DNA from: CAG-791 sp045113775
GTDB taxonomy: Bacteria; Bacillota; Clostridia; Lachnospirales; Lachnospiraceae
Direction: 5' to 3'
Length of the DNA: 20,475 nucleotides
Assembly (NCBI GenBank): GCA_045113775.1
Contig: JBGUJH010000133.1
Coordinates: 1-20,475 of the forward strand
Below are positions 1-7,862 of this stretch, one piece after another (within the stretch, counting starts at the first letter, position 1; the number at the start of each line of letters is the position of its first letter). The notes beneath the pieces are model-generated. The model saw only the letters and a list, made by a program, of their open reading frames with translations, ran no database searches and was not told where the DNA came from. Both the position numbers and the translations under genes were made by a program.

Positions 1-3
1 CCT

Positions 4-82
4 CCTCCTACTCGATTGACCGTTGGCCGGTAAATGCATCTTCGTGCAAGCACGAGCTGCGCTTACCGGCTTATCGCACAAA
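4..82. repeat. Two-hairpin intergenic repeat, copy 1 (left part cut by window edge)
   Basis: This 79-base stretch matches 17677-17755 with a single difference (C at 57 against A at 17730). It contains a long imperfect hairpin, arms 27-47 and 50-69, beginning and ending with CCGGTAA/TTACCGG and closed on a GCAAGC tip. The C at 57 breaks one pair that is intact in the other copy. To its left, CCTCCTACTCGATTG (4-18) equals the right arm of a second hairpin in copy 2; the partner arm would lie before base 1. On the minus strand the element begins exactly where the U-tract of the ychF terminator ends. A short open frame crossing it (TTG at 23) is repeated in copy 2 and looks like a by-product of the repeat rather than a gene. 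Confidence 0.9.
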
Positions 83-124
83 AAAAGATGCGAAGCCGAG
101 GATCTTATTCCTCTTCTTCGCATC
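80..124 (-). terminator. Intrinsic terminator after ychF
   Basis: Read on the minus strand, GATGCGAAG (124-116) pairs with CTTCGCATC (95-87), and an inner GAGGA/TCCTC stem (113-109 with 102-98) closes on a six-base loop. The two stems are separated by a small internal loop. Seven T residues follow (86-80). This is a textbook Rho-independent terminator 28 bases after the ychF stop codon, so it ends the long housekeeping transcript. Confidence 0.92.
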
Positions 125-151
125 CGATTTTGTCGTATGATCACTTTTATG

Positions 152-1249
152 TTATACATTGAAACGGAACAGGATCACGTCTCCGTCCTTAACAACGTAG
201 TCCTTGCCTTCAATTCCTACAAGGCCTTTCTCGCGGGCCGCAGACAGGGATCCGAGCTCTAAGAGCACTTTGTAGTTCACGACCTCCGCTTTGATAAATC
301 CGCGCTCGAAATCGCTGTGGATCTTTCCGGCTGCCTGAGGGGCCTTTGTCCCGATCTTGATCGTCCAGGCTCTGGTCTCATCCTCTCCTGCTGTCAGGAA
401 ACTCATAAGTCCCAATGTGCGATAGCTTGCGCTGATCAGTTTATCCAGTCCGGCCTCTGTCACACCGAGGTCCTCAAGGAACATGACGCGCTCGTCATCA
501 TCGAGTTCTGCGATCTCAGCTTCAATGCTCGCGCATATTACAAATACCTCACTGCCGGTCTGTGCCGCATATTCACGTACCTTCTGTACCCCAGGGTTGC
601 TCGCACCGTCATCCGCGAGATCATCTTCCGAGACATTGGCGGCATAGATTACAGGCTTGTCAGTCAGGAGATTGTAGGTCTGCATCCACTTCGCTTCGTC
701 TTCGCTCAGGTCTTCAAGCATAGATGCCGGTTTACCGCTCTCAAGATGTTCCTTGAGGCGCTTAAGGAATGCCATCTCCTTGCCGGCTTCCTTGTCCATC
801 TTGGCTGTACGCGCGACTTTGGAAATGCGGCGCTCCAGGACTTCCAGATCCGCGAAGATCAGTTCCAGATTGATCGTCTCGATGTCGCGCATAGGATCCA
901 CACTGCCGTCCACGTGGATGACATTGCCGTCCTCGAAGCAGCGCACTACATGGACGATCGCGTCCACTTCGCGAATGTTGGCGAGGAACTGGTTGCCAAG
1001 GCCTTCGCCTTTGGAAGCTCCCTTAACAAGGCCTGCAATGTCAACAAATTCAATGACTGCCGGTGTGACCTTTTTGGAATGATACATCTCACCGAGGAGC
1101 CGGATTCTTTCATCGGGAACCGGCACAATGCCCACGTTAGGGTCGATCGTACAGAACGGATAATTTGCAGATTCCGCTCCTGCCTTGGTAAGTGCGTTAA
1201 AAAGTGTGCTCTTTCCTACATTAGGAAGGCCTACGATGCCTAATTTCAT
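152..1249 (-). CDS. ychF: Redox-regulated ATPase / Obg-family P-loop protein YchF
   Basis: The 365-residue length matches the usual bacterial YchF (about 363-367). The P-loop is GLPNVGKS (residues 7-14). The switch II region has DIAGLVKGAS from Asp70, followed by the GLGNQFL segment typical of YchF. In place of the GTPase NKxD motif there is NVSE near residue 204, which in this family goes with a preference for ATP over GTP. The C-terminal part (about 280-365) is the TGS domain, with the conserved AREKGLVGIEGKDY stretch. Family members bind ribosomes and are linked to stress responses; the exact role here is unknown. The ATG directly follows the rsgA stop codon with no gap. AAGGAG lies about 10 bases upstream, inside rsgA, which suggests translational coupling. 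It is the last gene before a strong terminator. Confidence 0.96.
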   Translation of the reverse strand: MKLGIVGLPNVGKSTLFNALTKAGAESANYPFCTIDPNVGIVPVPDERIRLLGEMYHSKKVTPAVIEFVDIAGLVKGASKGEGLGNQFLANIREVDAIVHVVRCFEDGNVIHVDGSVDPMRDIETINLELIFADLEVLERRISKVARTAKMDKEAGKEMAFLKRLKEHLESGKPASMLEDLSEDEAKWMQTYNLLTDKPVIYAANVSEDDLADDGASNPGVQKVREYAAQTGSEVFVICASIEAEIAELDDDERVMFLEDLGVTEAGLDKLISASYRTLGLMSFLTAGEDETRAWTIKIGTKAPQAAGKIHSDFERGFIKAEVVNYKVLLELGSLSAAREKGLVGIEGKDYVVKDGDVILFRFNV

Positions 1250-2167
1250 TTATATCTTGCTCCTTGTTCCGCTCTTCTTAGAGGAATAATCCGGTTTCCG
1301 GTTCTTAAGTTCCTCGAAGAGTTCGCTGTAATTTTTATAACGGATCCGGCTGATCTTTCCCTCTTCGAGCGCCCTGCGCACAGCGCAGCCGGGTTCCCTC
1401 AGATGGACGCAGCCGTCAAAACGGCATTTGCCCTCGTATTCGTCAAACTCCGGATAGTAATGGCGCAGGTCCTGCGCCTCCATGTCCATCAGATAGAGAG
1501 AGGTAAATCCCGGGGTATCCACCAGATATGTGTCATCGCCGCCTGCCAGGAGTTCCACATGCCGTGTAGTGTTCTTGCCGCGGCTGATCTTGCGGCTCAG
1601 TTCCCCGGTCTCCATCCGGGCTCCCGGACAGATCGTATTGATCAGGGTCGATTTCCCGACGCCGCTGGGTCCCGTCAATACGGTTGTCTTCCCCGCCAGA
1701 ATCTCCCTCAGGCCGCCGAGTGTCTCCGGCGTCAGCACGCTCACAAAGAGTACCTTGCAGCCGCAGGATTCGTACGTTTCCCTCAGTTCCCTGATCTCCT
1801 CCTCTGTAGCCAGGTCCTGCTTGTTGAAGCAGAGGACAGCCGGCAGGTCTTTCTGGTTCATCGTGATCAGGAACCTGTCCAGCATATTGTAGCTCGGCGC
1901 GGGATGCGTGATCGCGAAGATCAGGAGCGCCTGGTCAACGTTTGCCACGTTCGGCCTTACCAGCTCATTTCTGCGGGGAAAGAGCCGGACGACATTTCCC
2001 TCCATCGGGACACTGACAGTATCTGTGACCTCGATCTCTACGTCATCCCCGACAAGAGGCTTGACGCCGAGCGCGCGGAACACGCCCCTCGCCCGGCACC
2101 GGTAAATATCCTCTCCCGTGTGGACTTCATAGAAACCGGCAATGCTTTTAATGATCTTGCCCTTCAT
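1250..2167 (-). CDS. rsgA: Small ribosomal subunit biogenesis GTPase RsgA
   Basis: RsgA is a circularly permuted GTPase that acts in late 30S subunit maturation. The permuted motif order is visible: NKQD (115-118) comes first, then the P-loop GPSGVGKST (166-174), then DTPG (217-220). An N-terminal OB-fold segment (about 1-70, including KPLVGDDVEIE) and a C-terminal zinc knuckle with Cys248, Cys253, His255 and Cys261 complete the family layout. The length of 305 residues is normal. The start MKGKIIKSIAGFYEV is typical, but only a weak GGAAA lies upstream at a long distance, so translation probably depends on coupling to prkC, which ends 24 bases upstream. In Bacillus subtilis the homologue (CpgA) follows prkC and is a substrate of that kinase. 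In many Firmicutes rpe and a thiamine pyrophosphokinase gene come next; here ychF does. Confidence 0.97.
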   Translation of the reverse strand: MKGKIIKSIAGFYEVHTGEDIYRCRARGVFRALGVKPLVGDDVEIEVTDTVSVPMEGNVVRLFPRRNELVRPNVANVDQALLIFAITHPAPSYNMLDRFLITMNQKDLPAVLCFNKQDLATEEEIRELRETYESCGCKVLFVSVLTPETLGGLREILAGKTTVLTGPSGVGKSTLINTICPGARMETGELSRKISRGKNTTRHVELLAGGDDTYLVDTPGFTSLYLMDMEAQDLRHYYPEFDEYEGKCRFDGCVHLREPGCAVRRALEEGKISRIRYKNYSELFEELKNRKPDYSSKKSGTRSKI

Positions 2168-2191
2168 ATTTGTTCAGGTTTCCGTCTTTTG

Positions 2192-4429
2192 TCAGTTCTC
2201 AGGCGTGAAGGTGAGTTCTCTGGTGATCGTTCTCTCCTCCTGCCTCTCGATCGTCTTTGTCACAGTCTTCTTTGCTCCGCCTTCGCTGCCCTTCTGAGGT
2301 TCCTCGACCGGGGCTGCAGCCGTGCTGTCAGTTGCAGCTTCTTCAGGCGCTGCCTGCTCCGGAATATCCTCTTCCACTTCTTCCTCGATCGTCTCAACGA
2401 CCGTGACTTCATATTCCATGGTAAGAGTTCCGTATTCGGACGTGATGCCCGTGCATCCCATCCTGTAAGGGAAGGCTGACGTCGTCGTATCGAGAAGCTT
2501 CTGGCCGTCCTCCGTCACGATCGTGATGTGCACGGACGTACCGGCTTTGTAATCAGGATCCTCACTGTTGGTAGGTGCCGAGATATCTGCCGAGTAACTG
2601 TAAGTCTGCTGCCCTGCAATGTCAAAGTTGACGGCCGTTCCCTCGTCGATCATCTCTCCGGCCTCTACGTCCTGTGAGATGACCAGTCCGCGGTTGTCCG
2701 GATCGGAATCGATGATCGTCCTGACGTTTCCGGTCTTAAGTCCGAAAGCATTGAGCGTATTGCGCGCTTCCTGCTCTGTCATGCCCAGAAGATTGGGCAT
2801 CTCTACTTTGCCGGACATATCGGGGCCTGTACTGACTTCGATCGTCACATAAGTGCCTCCCTCCGCCTGCACATCACCTTCCGGATCCTGGCTGATCACC
2901 AGGCCGCTCTCAACGTCTTCGCTGCTCGACTCTGTGATATTTACGTTAAATCCTGCCTCTGTCAAAAGATCGACGGCCTCATCTTTGGGAAGACCGACGA
3001 CGGAAGGGATCTTTGTCCCGCTGTTGCCGCAGACCGTCAGAACGACCGTAGTGCCTACGGGGATCATCTCTCCTTCTTCCACACTGCAGCGCATAACAAC
3101 GCCTACAGTATACTTGTCTGACTCCTCATAAGTGAGCTCGGGGATCAGTCCCTGCTTTACGAGGGCAGTCCTTGCCGCGGATGCGTCAAGTCCGACCACA
3201 TTGGGCATTACTACCATTTCCTCGCTCTGCTGGGCGACATTGTCTTTGTTCCCGCTTCCGGGCAGCCATCCCATTCTTCCGCCGACGATCATAAAAACGA
3301 TTCCGCAGATGATAGCAACGGCGAGCACAGCCAGGATCGTTGCGATCCTGTCCATGGAATTCTCCCGCTCCTCTTCGTCATCCTCGTCGTCTTCCGTGCC
3401 GTCGTCTTCGAAGACCTCTTCTTCCTTTCCGCGCTTTGCGACTCTGCGCGTCTTGCGGGTCAGGTCTTCATTTTCTTCCTTTGCCTGCTCCGCAGCAGCC
3501 TCCTGCTGCTTCTTCCTTGCGCCCTGTTTGATCTGCTCCTTCTCTTCATCAGTGAGCATGCGGGTTTCCCCCATATCGTTGGGGTTATAGCGCTTGACAA
3601 AGTCTCCGTCCGGGTCGCTGATCGATTTCTTGAGGTCCGCCGCGAGCTCCTGCATATTCTGGTAACGTCTGTCGGGGCTCTTCTCACAGCACTTGAGGAC
3701 GATCTGTTCCACGCTGTAGGGAATATCGGGATTGAGTTTCTTGGGAGAAGGCATGGGTTCCTGAATATGGCGGATCGCGATCGCGACCGTCGTCTCACCG
3801 TCAAAGGGCACCTCTCCCGTCAGCATCTCATAAAGGGTCACGCCCAGAGAATAGACGTCACTTTTCTCGTCACTGAAGCCGCCCCTCGCCTGCTCGGGAG
3901 AGGTGTAGTGAACGGAGCCCATGACATTAGAGGTGATCGTGTCACTTGTGGCTGCTTTCGCGATGCCGAAGTCCGTGACCTTCACCTTGCCGTCTCTGGA
4001 AATGATGATATTCTGAGGCTTGATATCCCTGTGAATGATGTGATTTCTGTGCGCGGCTTCAAGTCCCATGGAGACCTGCAGGGCGATCGTGACTGCCTCT
4101 TTGTACCCGAGGCGTCCCCTCTTGGAAATGTAATTCTTTAGTGTGATGCCGTCCACAAGTTCCATTACTATGTAATAGATACCCTTCTCCTCGCCGACGT
4201 CGTATACGTTGACGATATTGGGGTGCATCAGGCCGGCCGCGGCCTGCGCTTCAACGCGGAATTTCGAGACAAAATTGGCGTTCTCGGAAAATTCCTGCTT
4301 TAGGACCTTGACTGCGACAAAGCGGTTCAAGGTGTGATCTTTGGATTTATATACATCCGCCATACCGCCGGTCCCGACTTTCTCGAGGATCTCGTAGCGG
4401 TCTGCGATCAACATACCGATCTTAATCAT
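2192..4429 (-). CDS. prkC: PASTA-domain Ser/Thr protein kinase (PrkC/StkP type)
   Basis: A membrane Ser/Thr kinase of the type that senses peptidoglycan fragments or lipid II. The Hanks-type kinase domain spans about 12-275: glycine loop GTGGMADVY (19-27), ATP-binding Lys41, Glu60, catalytic Asp135 in HRDIKPQN, and DFG at 153-155. An activation segment with GSVHYTSPEQARGG follows. A charged linker carries a long Asp/Glu run just before one transmembrane helix (about 360-380). Outside the membrane are three PASTA repeats, beginning MPNVVG, IPSVVG and MPNLLG. A further region of about 140 residues follows, part beta-like and part rich in Ala, Pro and Glu. Translation starts at ATG with GGAGG six bases upstream. 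The cognate phosphatase gene lies 51 bases upstream in the same operon. PrkC fits the gene order; with 745 residues it is longer than typical three-PASTA kinases. Confidence 0.97.
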   Translation of the reverse strand: MIKIGMLIADRYEILEKVGTGGMADVYKSKDHTLNRFVAVKVLKQEFSENANFVSKFRVEAQAAAGLMHPNIVNVYDVGEEKGIYYIVMELVDGITLKNYISKRGRLGYKEAVTIALQVSMGLEAAHRNHIIHRDIKPQNIIISRDGKVKVTDFGIAKAATSDTITSNVMGSVHYTSPEQARGGFSDEKSDVYSLGVTLYEMLTGEVPFDGETTVAIAIRHIQEPMPSPKKLNPDIPYSVEQIVLKCCEKSPDRRYQNMQELAADLKKSISDPDGDFVKRYNPNDMGETRMLTDEEKEQIKQGARKKQQEAAAEQAKEENEDLTRKTRRVAKRGKEEEVFEDDGTEDDEDDEEERENSMDRIATILAVLAVAIICGIVFMIVGGRMGWLPGSGNKDNVAQQSEEMVVMPNVVGLDASAARTALVKQGLIPELTYEESDKYTVGVVMRCSVEEGEMIPVGTTVVLTVCGNSGTKIPSVVGLPKDEAVDLLTEAGFNVNITESSSEDVESGLVISQDPEGDVQAEGGTYVTIEVSTGPDMSGKVEMPNLLGMTEQEARNTLNAFGLKTGNVRTIIDSDPDNRGLVISQDVEAGEMIDEGTAVNFDIAGQQTYSYSADISAPTNSEDPDYKAGTSVHITIVTEDGQKLLDTTTSAFPYRMGCTGITSEYGTLTMEYEVTVVETIEEEVEEDIPEQAAPEEAATDSTAAAPVEEPQKGSEGGAKKTVTKTIERQEERTITRELTFTPEN

Positions 4430-4480
4430 GGTGTTCCTCCACTCCCACGGAAAACTGTTCTTTCAAACCGGTACCGGCAC

Positions 4481-5236
4481 TCAGTAATCTTTTCCGGCAG
4501 CTTCTGCATCCCGGGAAGTGTCAATCAGTATCACAGAGATATTGTCCTTTCCACCCGCTTCGTTGGCCCGCGCTATGAGCGTGGAAGCCTTTTCTTCGAG
4601 AGAAGTGTTCCCGGCGAGCACACTCTCGATCTCATCGTCATCGATCATCGAAGTAAGTCCGTCAGAGCACATGAGGATCAGCCCGCATTCGGAAAGAGGA
4701 AGTCTGAAGAAATCGACCTTCATGTGCTGTTCAGCGCCGATGGCCCTGGTGATCACATTTCTCTCCGGATGGAACCTTGCGTATTTCCTGTCGAGCGTCC
4801 CCGCGCGCACCATCTCCTCCACCAGAGAATGGTCCACCGTGATCTGCCTGAATCCGTTCTTATAATTATAGAGGCGGCTGTCTCCCACATTGGCGACGAG
4901 AAGATCGTCCCCGCAGATCGTGCAGCCGACAAGAGTAGTGCCCATCCCGTAGTATTCCCTGTGCCTGGCAGCTGTCTGGAGGATCCCGTTATTGGCCATC
5001 TCAAATGCTTCTCTGAGAAGTTCTTCGGGCTCCAGTCCGACTGTTGACGTCACCTGGTTCACAACGGTTTCCACTGTGAGCTTGGACGCAAGGTCGCCCG
5101 CCCTGTGTCCCCCCATGCCGTCCGCGACGAGATAAAGGCATGGCAAAGAGCCCAGCGGAAGATCGCTGGCATAAATATAGTCCTGATTCATCTCTCTTCT
5201 GAGACCAATATCAGTTATGGAAAAAGACTGCGGCAT
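4481..5236 (-). CDS. stp: PP2C-family Ser/Thr protein phosphatase (Stp/PrpC)
   Basis: A metal-dependent PPM phosphatase expected to dephosphorylate PrkC and its substrates in the cytoplasm. The family motifs appear in order: REMNQD with Asp19, VADGMGGH with Asp39 and Gly40 binding metal, GMGTTLV, NVGDSRLY, SDGL (about 190) and GGKDNIS (about 227). These supply the metal-binding aspartates. The 251-residue length is typical of the bacterial stand-alone enzymes, and there is no transmembrane segment. The ATG lies two bases after the rlmN stop. Its AGGAG is inside the last codons of rlmN, seven bases from the start, so the two genes are probably translationally coupled. The kinase gene is next downstream, the usual phosphatase-kinase pair of Firmicutes. 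Confidence 0.96.
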   Translation of the reverse strand: MPQSFSITDIGLRREMNQDYIYASDLPLGSLPCLYLVADGMGGHRAGDLASKLTVETVVNQVTSTVGLEPEELLREAFEMANNGILQTAARHREYYGMGTTLVGCTICGDDLLVANVGDSRLYNYKNGFRQITVDHSLVEEMVRAGTLDRKYARFHPERNVITRAIGAEQHMKVDFFRLPLSECGLILMCSDGLTSMIDDDEIESVLAGNTSLEEKASTLIARANEAGGKDNISVILIDTSRDAEAAGKDY

Positions 5237-5238
5237 AT

Positions 5239-6312
5239 TTAAACTCCTGTATCAGACACGGTTTCCTGCTTCTGATCTGAAAGATGCCTGTGACGCAGCT
5301 GACCGCAGGCACCGTCGATATCTCTTCCTAATACTCTTCTAATACTAACATTTATACCTCTTTTTTCAAGTTTTTTCTGAAATGCGCGCACTCCCGCGTC
5401 CTGCGTCTGCCTGTATCCGCGTTCCTTCACGGGATTGACGGGAATGAGGTTAATATGCGCCTTCAGAGGCCTCGCCAGCTCGGCCAGCATCTGCGCGTCC
5501 TGCGCGCTGTCGTTGACGTCCCGGATCAAACTGTACTCGAAAGTGACCTGCCTTCCCGTCATGTCAAAATAGTACTTTCCGGCCTCCATCAGCTCCGCGA
5601 TCGTGTACTGATTTGCGATGGGCATGATCTCCCTTCTCTTCTCGTCCGTGACCGCGTGGAGGGAAAGCGCGAGCGTGATGGACATTTTCTCTTTTGCCAG
5701 GTCATAGATCCGCGGCACGATCCCGCAGGTGGATACTGTGACATTCCGTTGGCTGATATTGAGGCCGTTTTCGTCCGTCAGAAGGTGCAGGAACCGCACA
5801 AGGTTGTCATAGTTGTCGAGAGGCTCCCCCGTGCCCATGACCACGACGTGCGACACCCTTTCTCCGGTCACCCGCTGAATCTCATAGATCTGCTCCAGCA
5901 TCTCAGAAGGCGTCAGAGAACGGAAAAGGCCGTCCAATGTGGAGGCGCAGAACCTGCATCCCATCCGGCAGCCGACCTGGGAGGAGATGCACACGCTGTT
6001 CCCGAATTTGTAGCGCATAAAGACGCTCTCCACCAGGGAATCGTCTTTCATGGCAAACAGATATTTCTGCGTTCCGTCTATCTTCGATACCTGGCGGTCG
6101 ATCAACCTGACCGCAGTGAGCGGATATTCGACCTCAAGCTTCTCAGCCATCGCCTTCGGTATATTGGTCATCTCGCTGTAGTCTCTGGCGAGACTGACGT
6201 GCATCCACCGGTACAGCTGCTTCGCCCTGAAAGCCGGAAATCCGTTCTCCTTCATAACTTCGGCCAGCTCCGCGGCTGTCATGGATTTGAGATCTCTTTT
6301 TACATCCTGCAT
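5239..6312 (-). CDS. rlmN: 23S rRNA (adenine2503-C2)-methyltransferase RlmN
   Basis: A radical-SAM enzyme that methylates C2 of A2503 in 23S rRNA and, in studied bacteria, A37 of some tRNAs. The 4Fe-4S cluster motif CRMGCRFC supplies Cys115, Cys119 and Cys122. The C-terminal methyl-carrying cysteine is Cys336 in GACGQL. MGTGEPLDNYDN is the conserved SAM-contact segment. The N-terminal accessory domain (1 to about 95) matches the family, including FRAKQLYRWM. The length of 357 is normal. The last 20 or so residues, after GACGQLRHRH, are a variable tail. The ATG is preceded by AAAGGA about eight bases upstream and lies 12 bases after the rsmB stop. RlmN is preferred over Cfr because of the housekeeping operon context. 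Confidence 0.97.
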   Translation of the reverse strand: MQDVKRDLKSMTAAELAEVMKENGFPAFRAKQLYRWMHVSLARDYSEMTNIPKAMAEKLEVEYPLTAVRLIDRQVSKIDGTQKYLFAMKDDSLVESVFMRYKFGNSVCISSQVGCRMGCRFCASTLDGLFRSLTPSEMLEQIYEIQRVTGERVSHVVVMGTGEPLDNYDNLVRFLHLLTDENGLNISQRNVTVSTCGIVPRIYDLAKEKMSITLALSLHAVTDEKRREIMPIANQYTIAELMEAGKYYFDMTGRQVTFEYSLIRDVNDSAQDAQMLAELARPLKAHINLIPVNPVKERGYRQTQDAGVRAFQKKLEKRGINVSIRRVLGRDIDGACGQLRHRHLSDQKQETVSDTGV

Positions 6313-6324
6313 TACACTTTTCCT

Positions 6325-7779
6325 TTAAGTATTATTCTTGACAAATCTGGCCAGGAAGAACCCGTCCGTGCCGTGCACATTGGGAAGGAGCTGCAGCCGG
6401 TTTCCCTTAATTCCCGGCATCTCCTCGGGCAGATACCCGGCAATGGGATCGGGGGCAAAGCCCAGTTCCTTTTCAATAAAGTCCGCGATCCTGCCGTTTT
6501 CTCCTTCGTTTATAGTGCATGTGCTGTAGATCAGGACGCCGCCTTTCCGAAGATAAGGAACAGCGCTCCTGAGAATATCCTTCTGAAGAACCGAGAGTTC
6601 CTCGAGCTGTTTTTCCGTCACATGGTACTTAATATCTCTCTTGCGGCCGATCACGCCAAGTCCCGAGCAGGGCAGGTCGCAGAGAAGGACGTCCGCCTTT
6701 CCGGCTTCTTCCGGAACAGGAATGCGCGCATCCCGCTGCTGTACGGTGACATTGGACAGGTGCATTCTCCGGACATTTTTCAGGATCTGCGTTGTCTTTC
6801 CTTTGCTGAGGTCAAAAGCGTGAACTTCACCGGCTCCTGCCCCTTCACCCTTCGCATCAGCTATAGCAAGAAGCCTGGATGCGCAGTGCATGGATTTCCC
6901 GCCAGGCGCCGCGCAGACGTCGTATACGATCTCTCCCCCCTCAAGGCCGGCCGCTTCCGCGACCATCATTGAGCTCTCGTCCTGCACCGTCCACTGGCCT
7001 TCCCGGTAACCCGGCAGCTCGGAGATACTGTCCGTACCTGTCAGATAACAGCAGTAAGGCAGATAATGTCCCTTCTCGATCTGAACGCCCTTAAGGCGCA
7101 TTTTTTCAAGGATCGTCTCCCTCTCTGTAAGGCTGCAGCGGTCATCGAACCGGATGGAAACCGGGCGGATCTGAAGAAGCGCTGCCAGAAGTCCTTCCGT
7201 CTCCCGCTCTCCGAGCTGTTCCTGCCACATTCGGACGATCCACTCAGGCATTGAATACTTGCGTGAGAGCGCGGCGGGATCTGTGCTCCCGTCCGGAGAT
7301 CCTGCGCTGCCCCCTGCAGCCGGATGACCCGAGCCCGCATCAGCCTCCTCTCCCGCGGAAGACACCAGCTTTCCGGCCTCCTTCTCGCGGACGACCGTAC
7401 GCAGTACGCCGTTTACAAATCCGGCCAGCTCTTTTTTGCCGTAAACCTTCGTCAGTTTTACTGCTTCATTGCAGGCAGCGGAATCCGGCACAGAATCCAT
7501 ATACAGGATCTGAAAGATCCCCATGCGCAGGATATCCCTGATCACAGGCCTGATCCTGGCTCCTTTTTTGGTGTATCTGCGCAGCACATCGTCGAGTTCG
7601 ATCCTCCGCTCGATAACGCCTTCCGTCATCCTCTTGACAAAAGCCCTCTGACGGCGGTCCATGCCTTCCCTCTCACAGCGGTCCAGCATCTCCTTTACCG
7701 CGATATGGCTGTATGTGCCCTGCTCCCTGATCCCGGTCAAAATCTCCAGGACGGCTTCTCTCTCGCCTGTCTTGCCCAA
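6325..7779 (-). CDS. rsmB: 16S rRNA (cytosine967-C5)-methyltransferase RsmB (TTG start)
   Basis: The enzyme methylates C967 of 16S rRNA. An N-terminal NusB-like RNA-binding domain (about 1-135) is followed by a Gly/Ser/Ala-rich linker and a Rossmann methyltransferase domain. SAM motif I is VCAAPGGKS (near 290). The two cysteines of m5C methyltransferases are in DLPCSG (near 368) and YSTCT (near 418). The frame stays open up to a GTG at 7827, but AAGGAG sits seven bases before the TTG at 7779. Homologues begin close to this GEREAVLEIL segment, so I place the start there, giving 484 residues. This is longer than the roughly 430-450 common in the family because of the linker and a small Gly/Ala insertion near GEGAGAG. 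Two hairpins lie just upstream, separating it from fmt. Confidence 0.94.
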   Translation of the reverse strand: MGKTGEREAVLEILTGIREQGTYSHIAVKEMLDRCEREGMDRRQRAFVKRMTEGVIERRIELDDVLRRYTKKGARIRPVIRDILRMGIFQILYMDSVPDSAACNEAVKLTKVYGKKELAGFVNGVLRTVVREKEAGKLVSSAGEEADAGSGHPAAGGSAGSPDGSTDPAALSRKYSMPEWIVRMWQEQLGERETEGLLAALLQIRPVSIRFDDRCSLTERETILEKMRLKGVQIEKGHYLPYCCYLTGTDSISELPGYREGQWTVQDESSMMVAEAAGLEGGEIVYDVCAAPGGKSMHCASRLLAIADAKGEGAGAGEVHAFDLSKGKTTQILKNVRRMHLSNVTVQQRDARIPVPEEAGKADVLLCDLPCSGLGVIGRKRDIKYHVTEKQLEELSVLQKDILRSAVPYLRKGGVLIYSTCTINEGENGRIADFIEKELGFAPDPIAGYLPEEMPGIKGNRLQLLPNVHGTDGFFLARFVKNNT

Positions 7780-7803
7780 TTTTACGCTCCTTGAAATGAC
7801 AAA

Positions 7804-7822
7804 GGCCCCGTCACACGGGGCC
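7804..7822 (-). other. GC-rich hairpin before rsmB, possible weak terminator or attenuator
   Basis: On the minus strand GGCCCCGT pairs perfectly with ACGGGGCC over eight pairs around a GTG loop (7822-7804). It is followed by TTTGTCATTTC and then the rsmB ribosome-binding site AAGGAG. The T-tract is broken, so it would terminate poorly at best. Partial attenuation or protection of an mRNA processing end is as likely. It is one of two hairpins in the only large gap within this part of the operon. Confidence 0.6.
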
Positions 7823-7835
7823 CGCACGCGGCGCA

Positions 7836-7854
7836 GCGGCTCGCTTTGCGAGCC
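7836..7854 (-). repeat. Small hairpin motif, copy 1 (after fmt)
   Basis: On the minus strand GGCTCGC-AAA-GCGAGCC forms a perfect seven-pair hairpin eight bases after the fmt stop codon. The 19 bases at 7836-7854 match 15012-15030, upstream of recJ, at 17 positions. Both differences turn a Watson-Crick pair into a G-U pair on the minus strand but a C-A mismatch on the plus strand. That favours a role in the mRNA. Confidence 0.6.
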
Positions 7855-7862
7855 TTAATTCT

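Noticed and set aside
4468..4477. Ten-base palindrome CCGGTACCGG between stp and prkC
   Set aside because: It is too short and has no loop to act as a hairpin; nothing else supports an operator.
5455..6972. A 505-codon plus-strand open frame opposite rlmN and rsmB
   Set aside because: It spans two well-supported genes in the codon-aligned antisense frame and has shadow-like composition (many Arg, His, Asp); no domain is recognisable.
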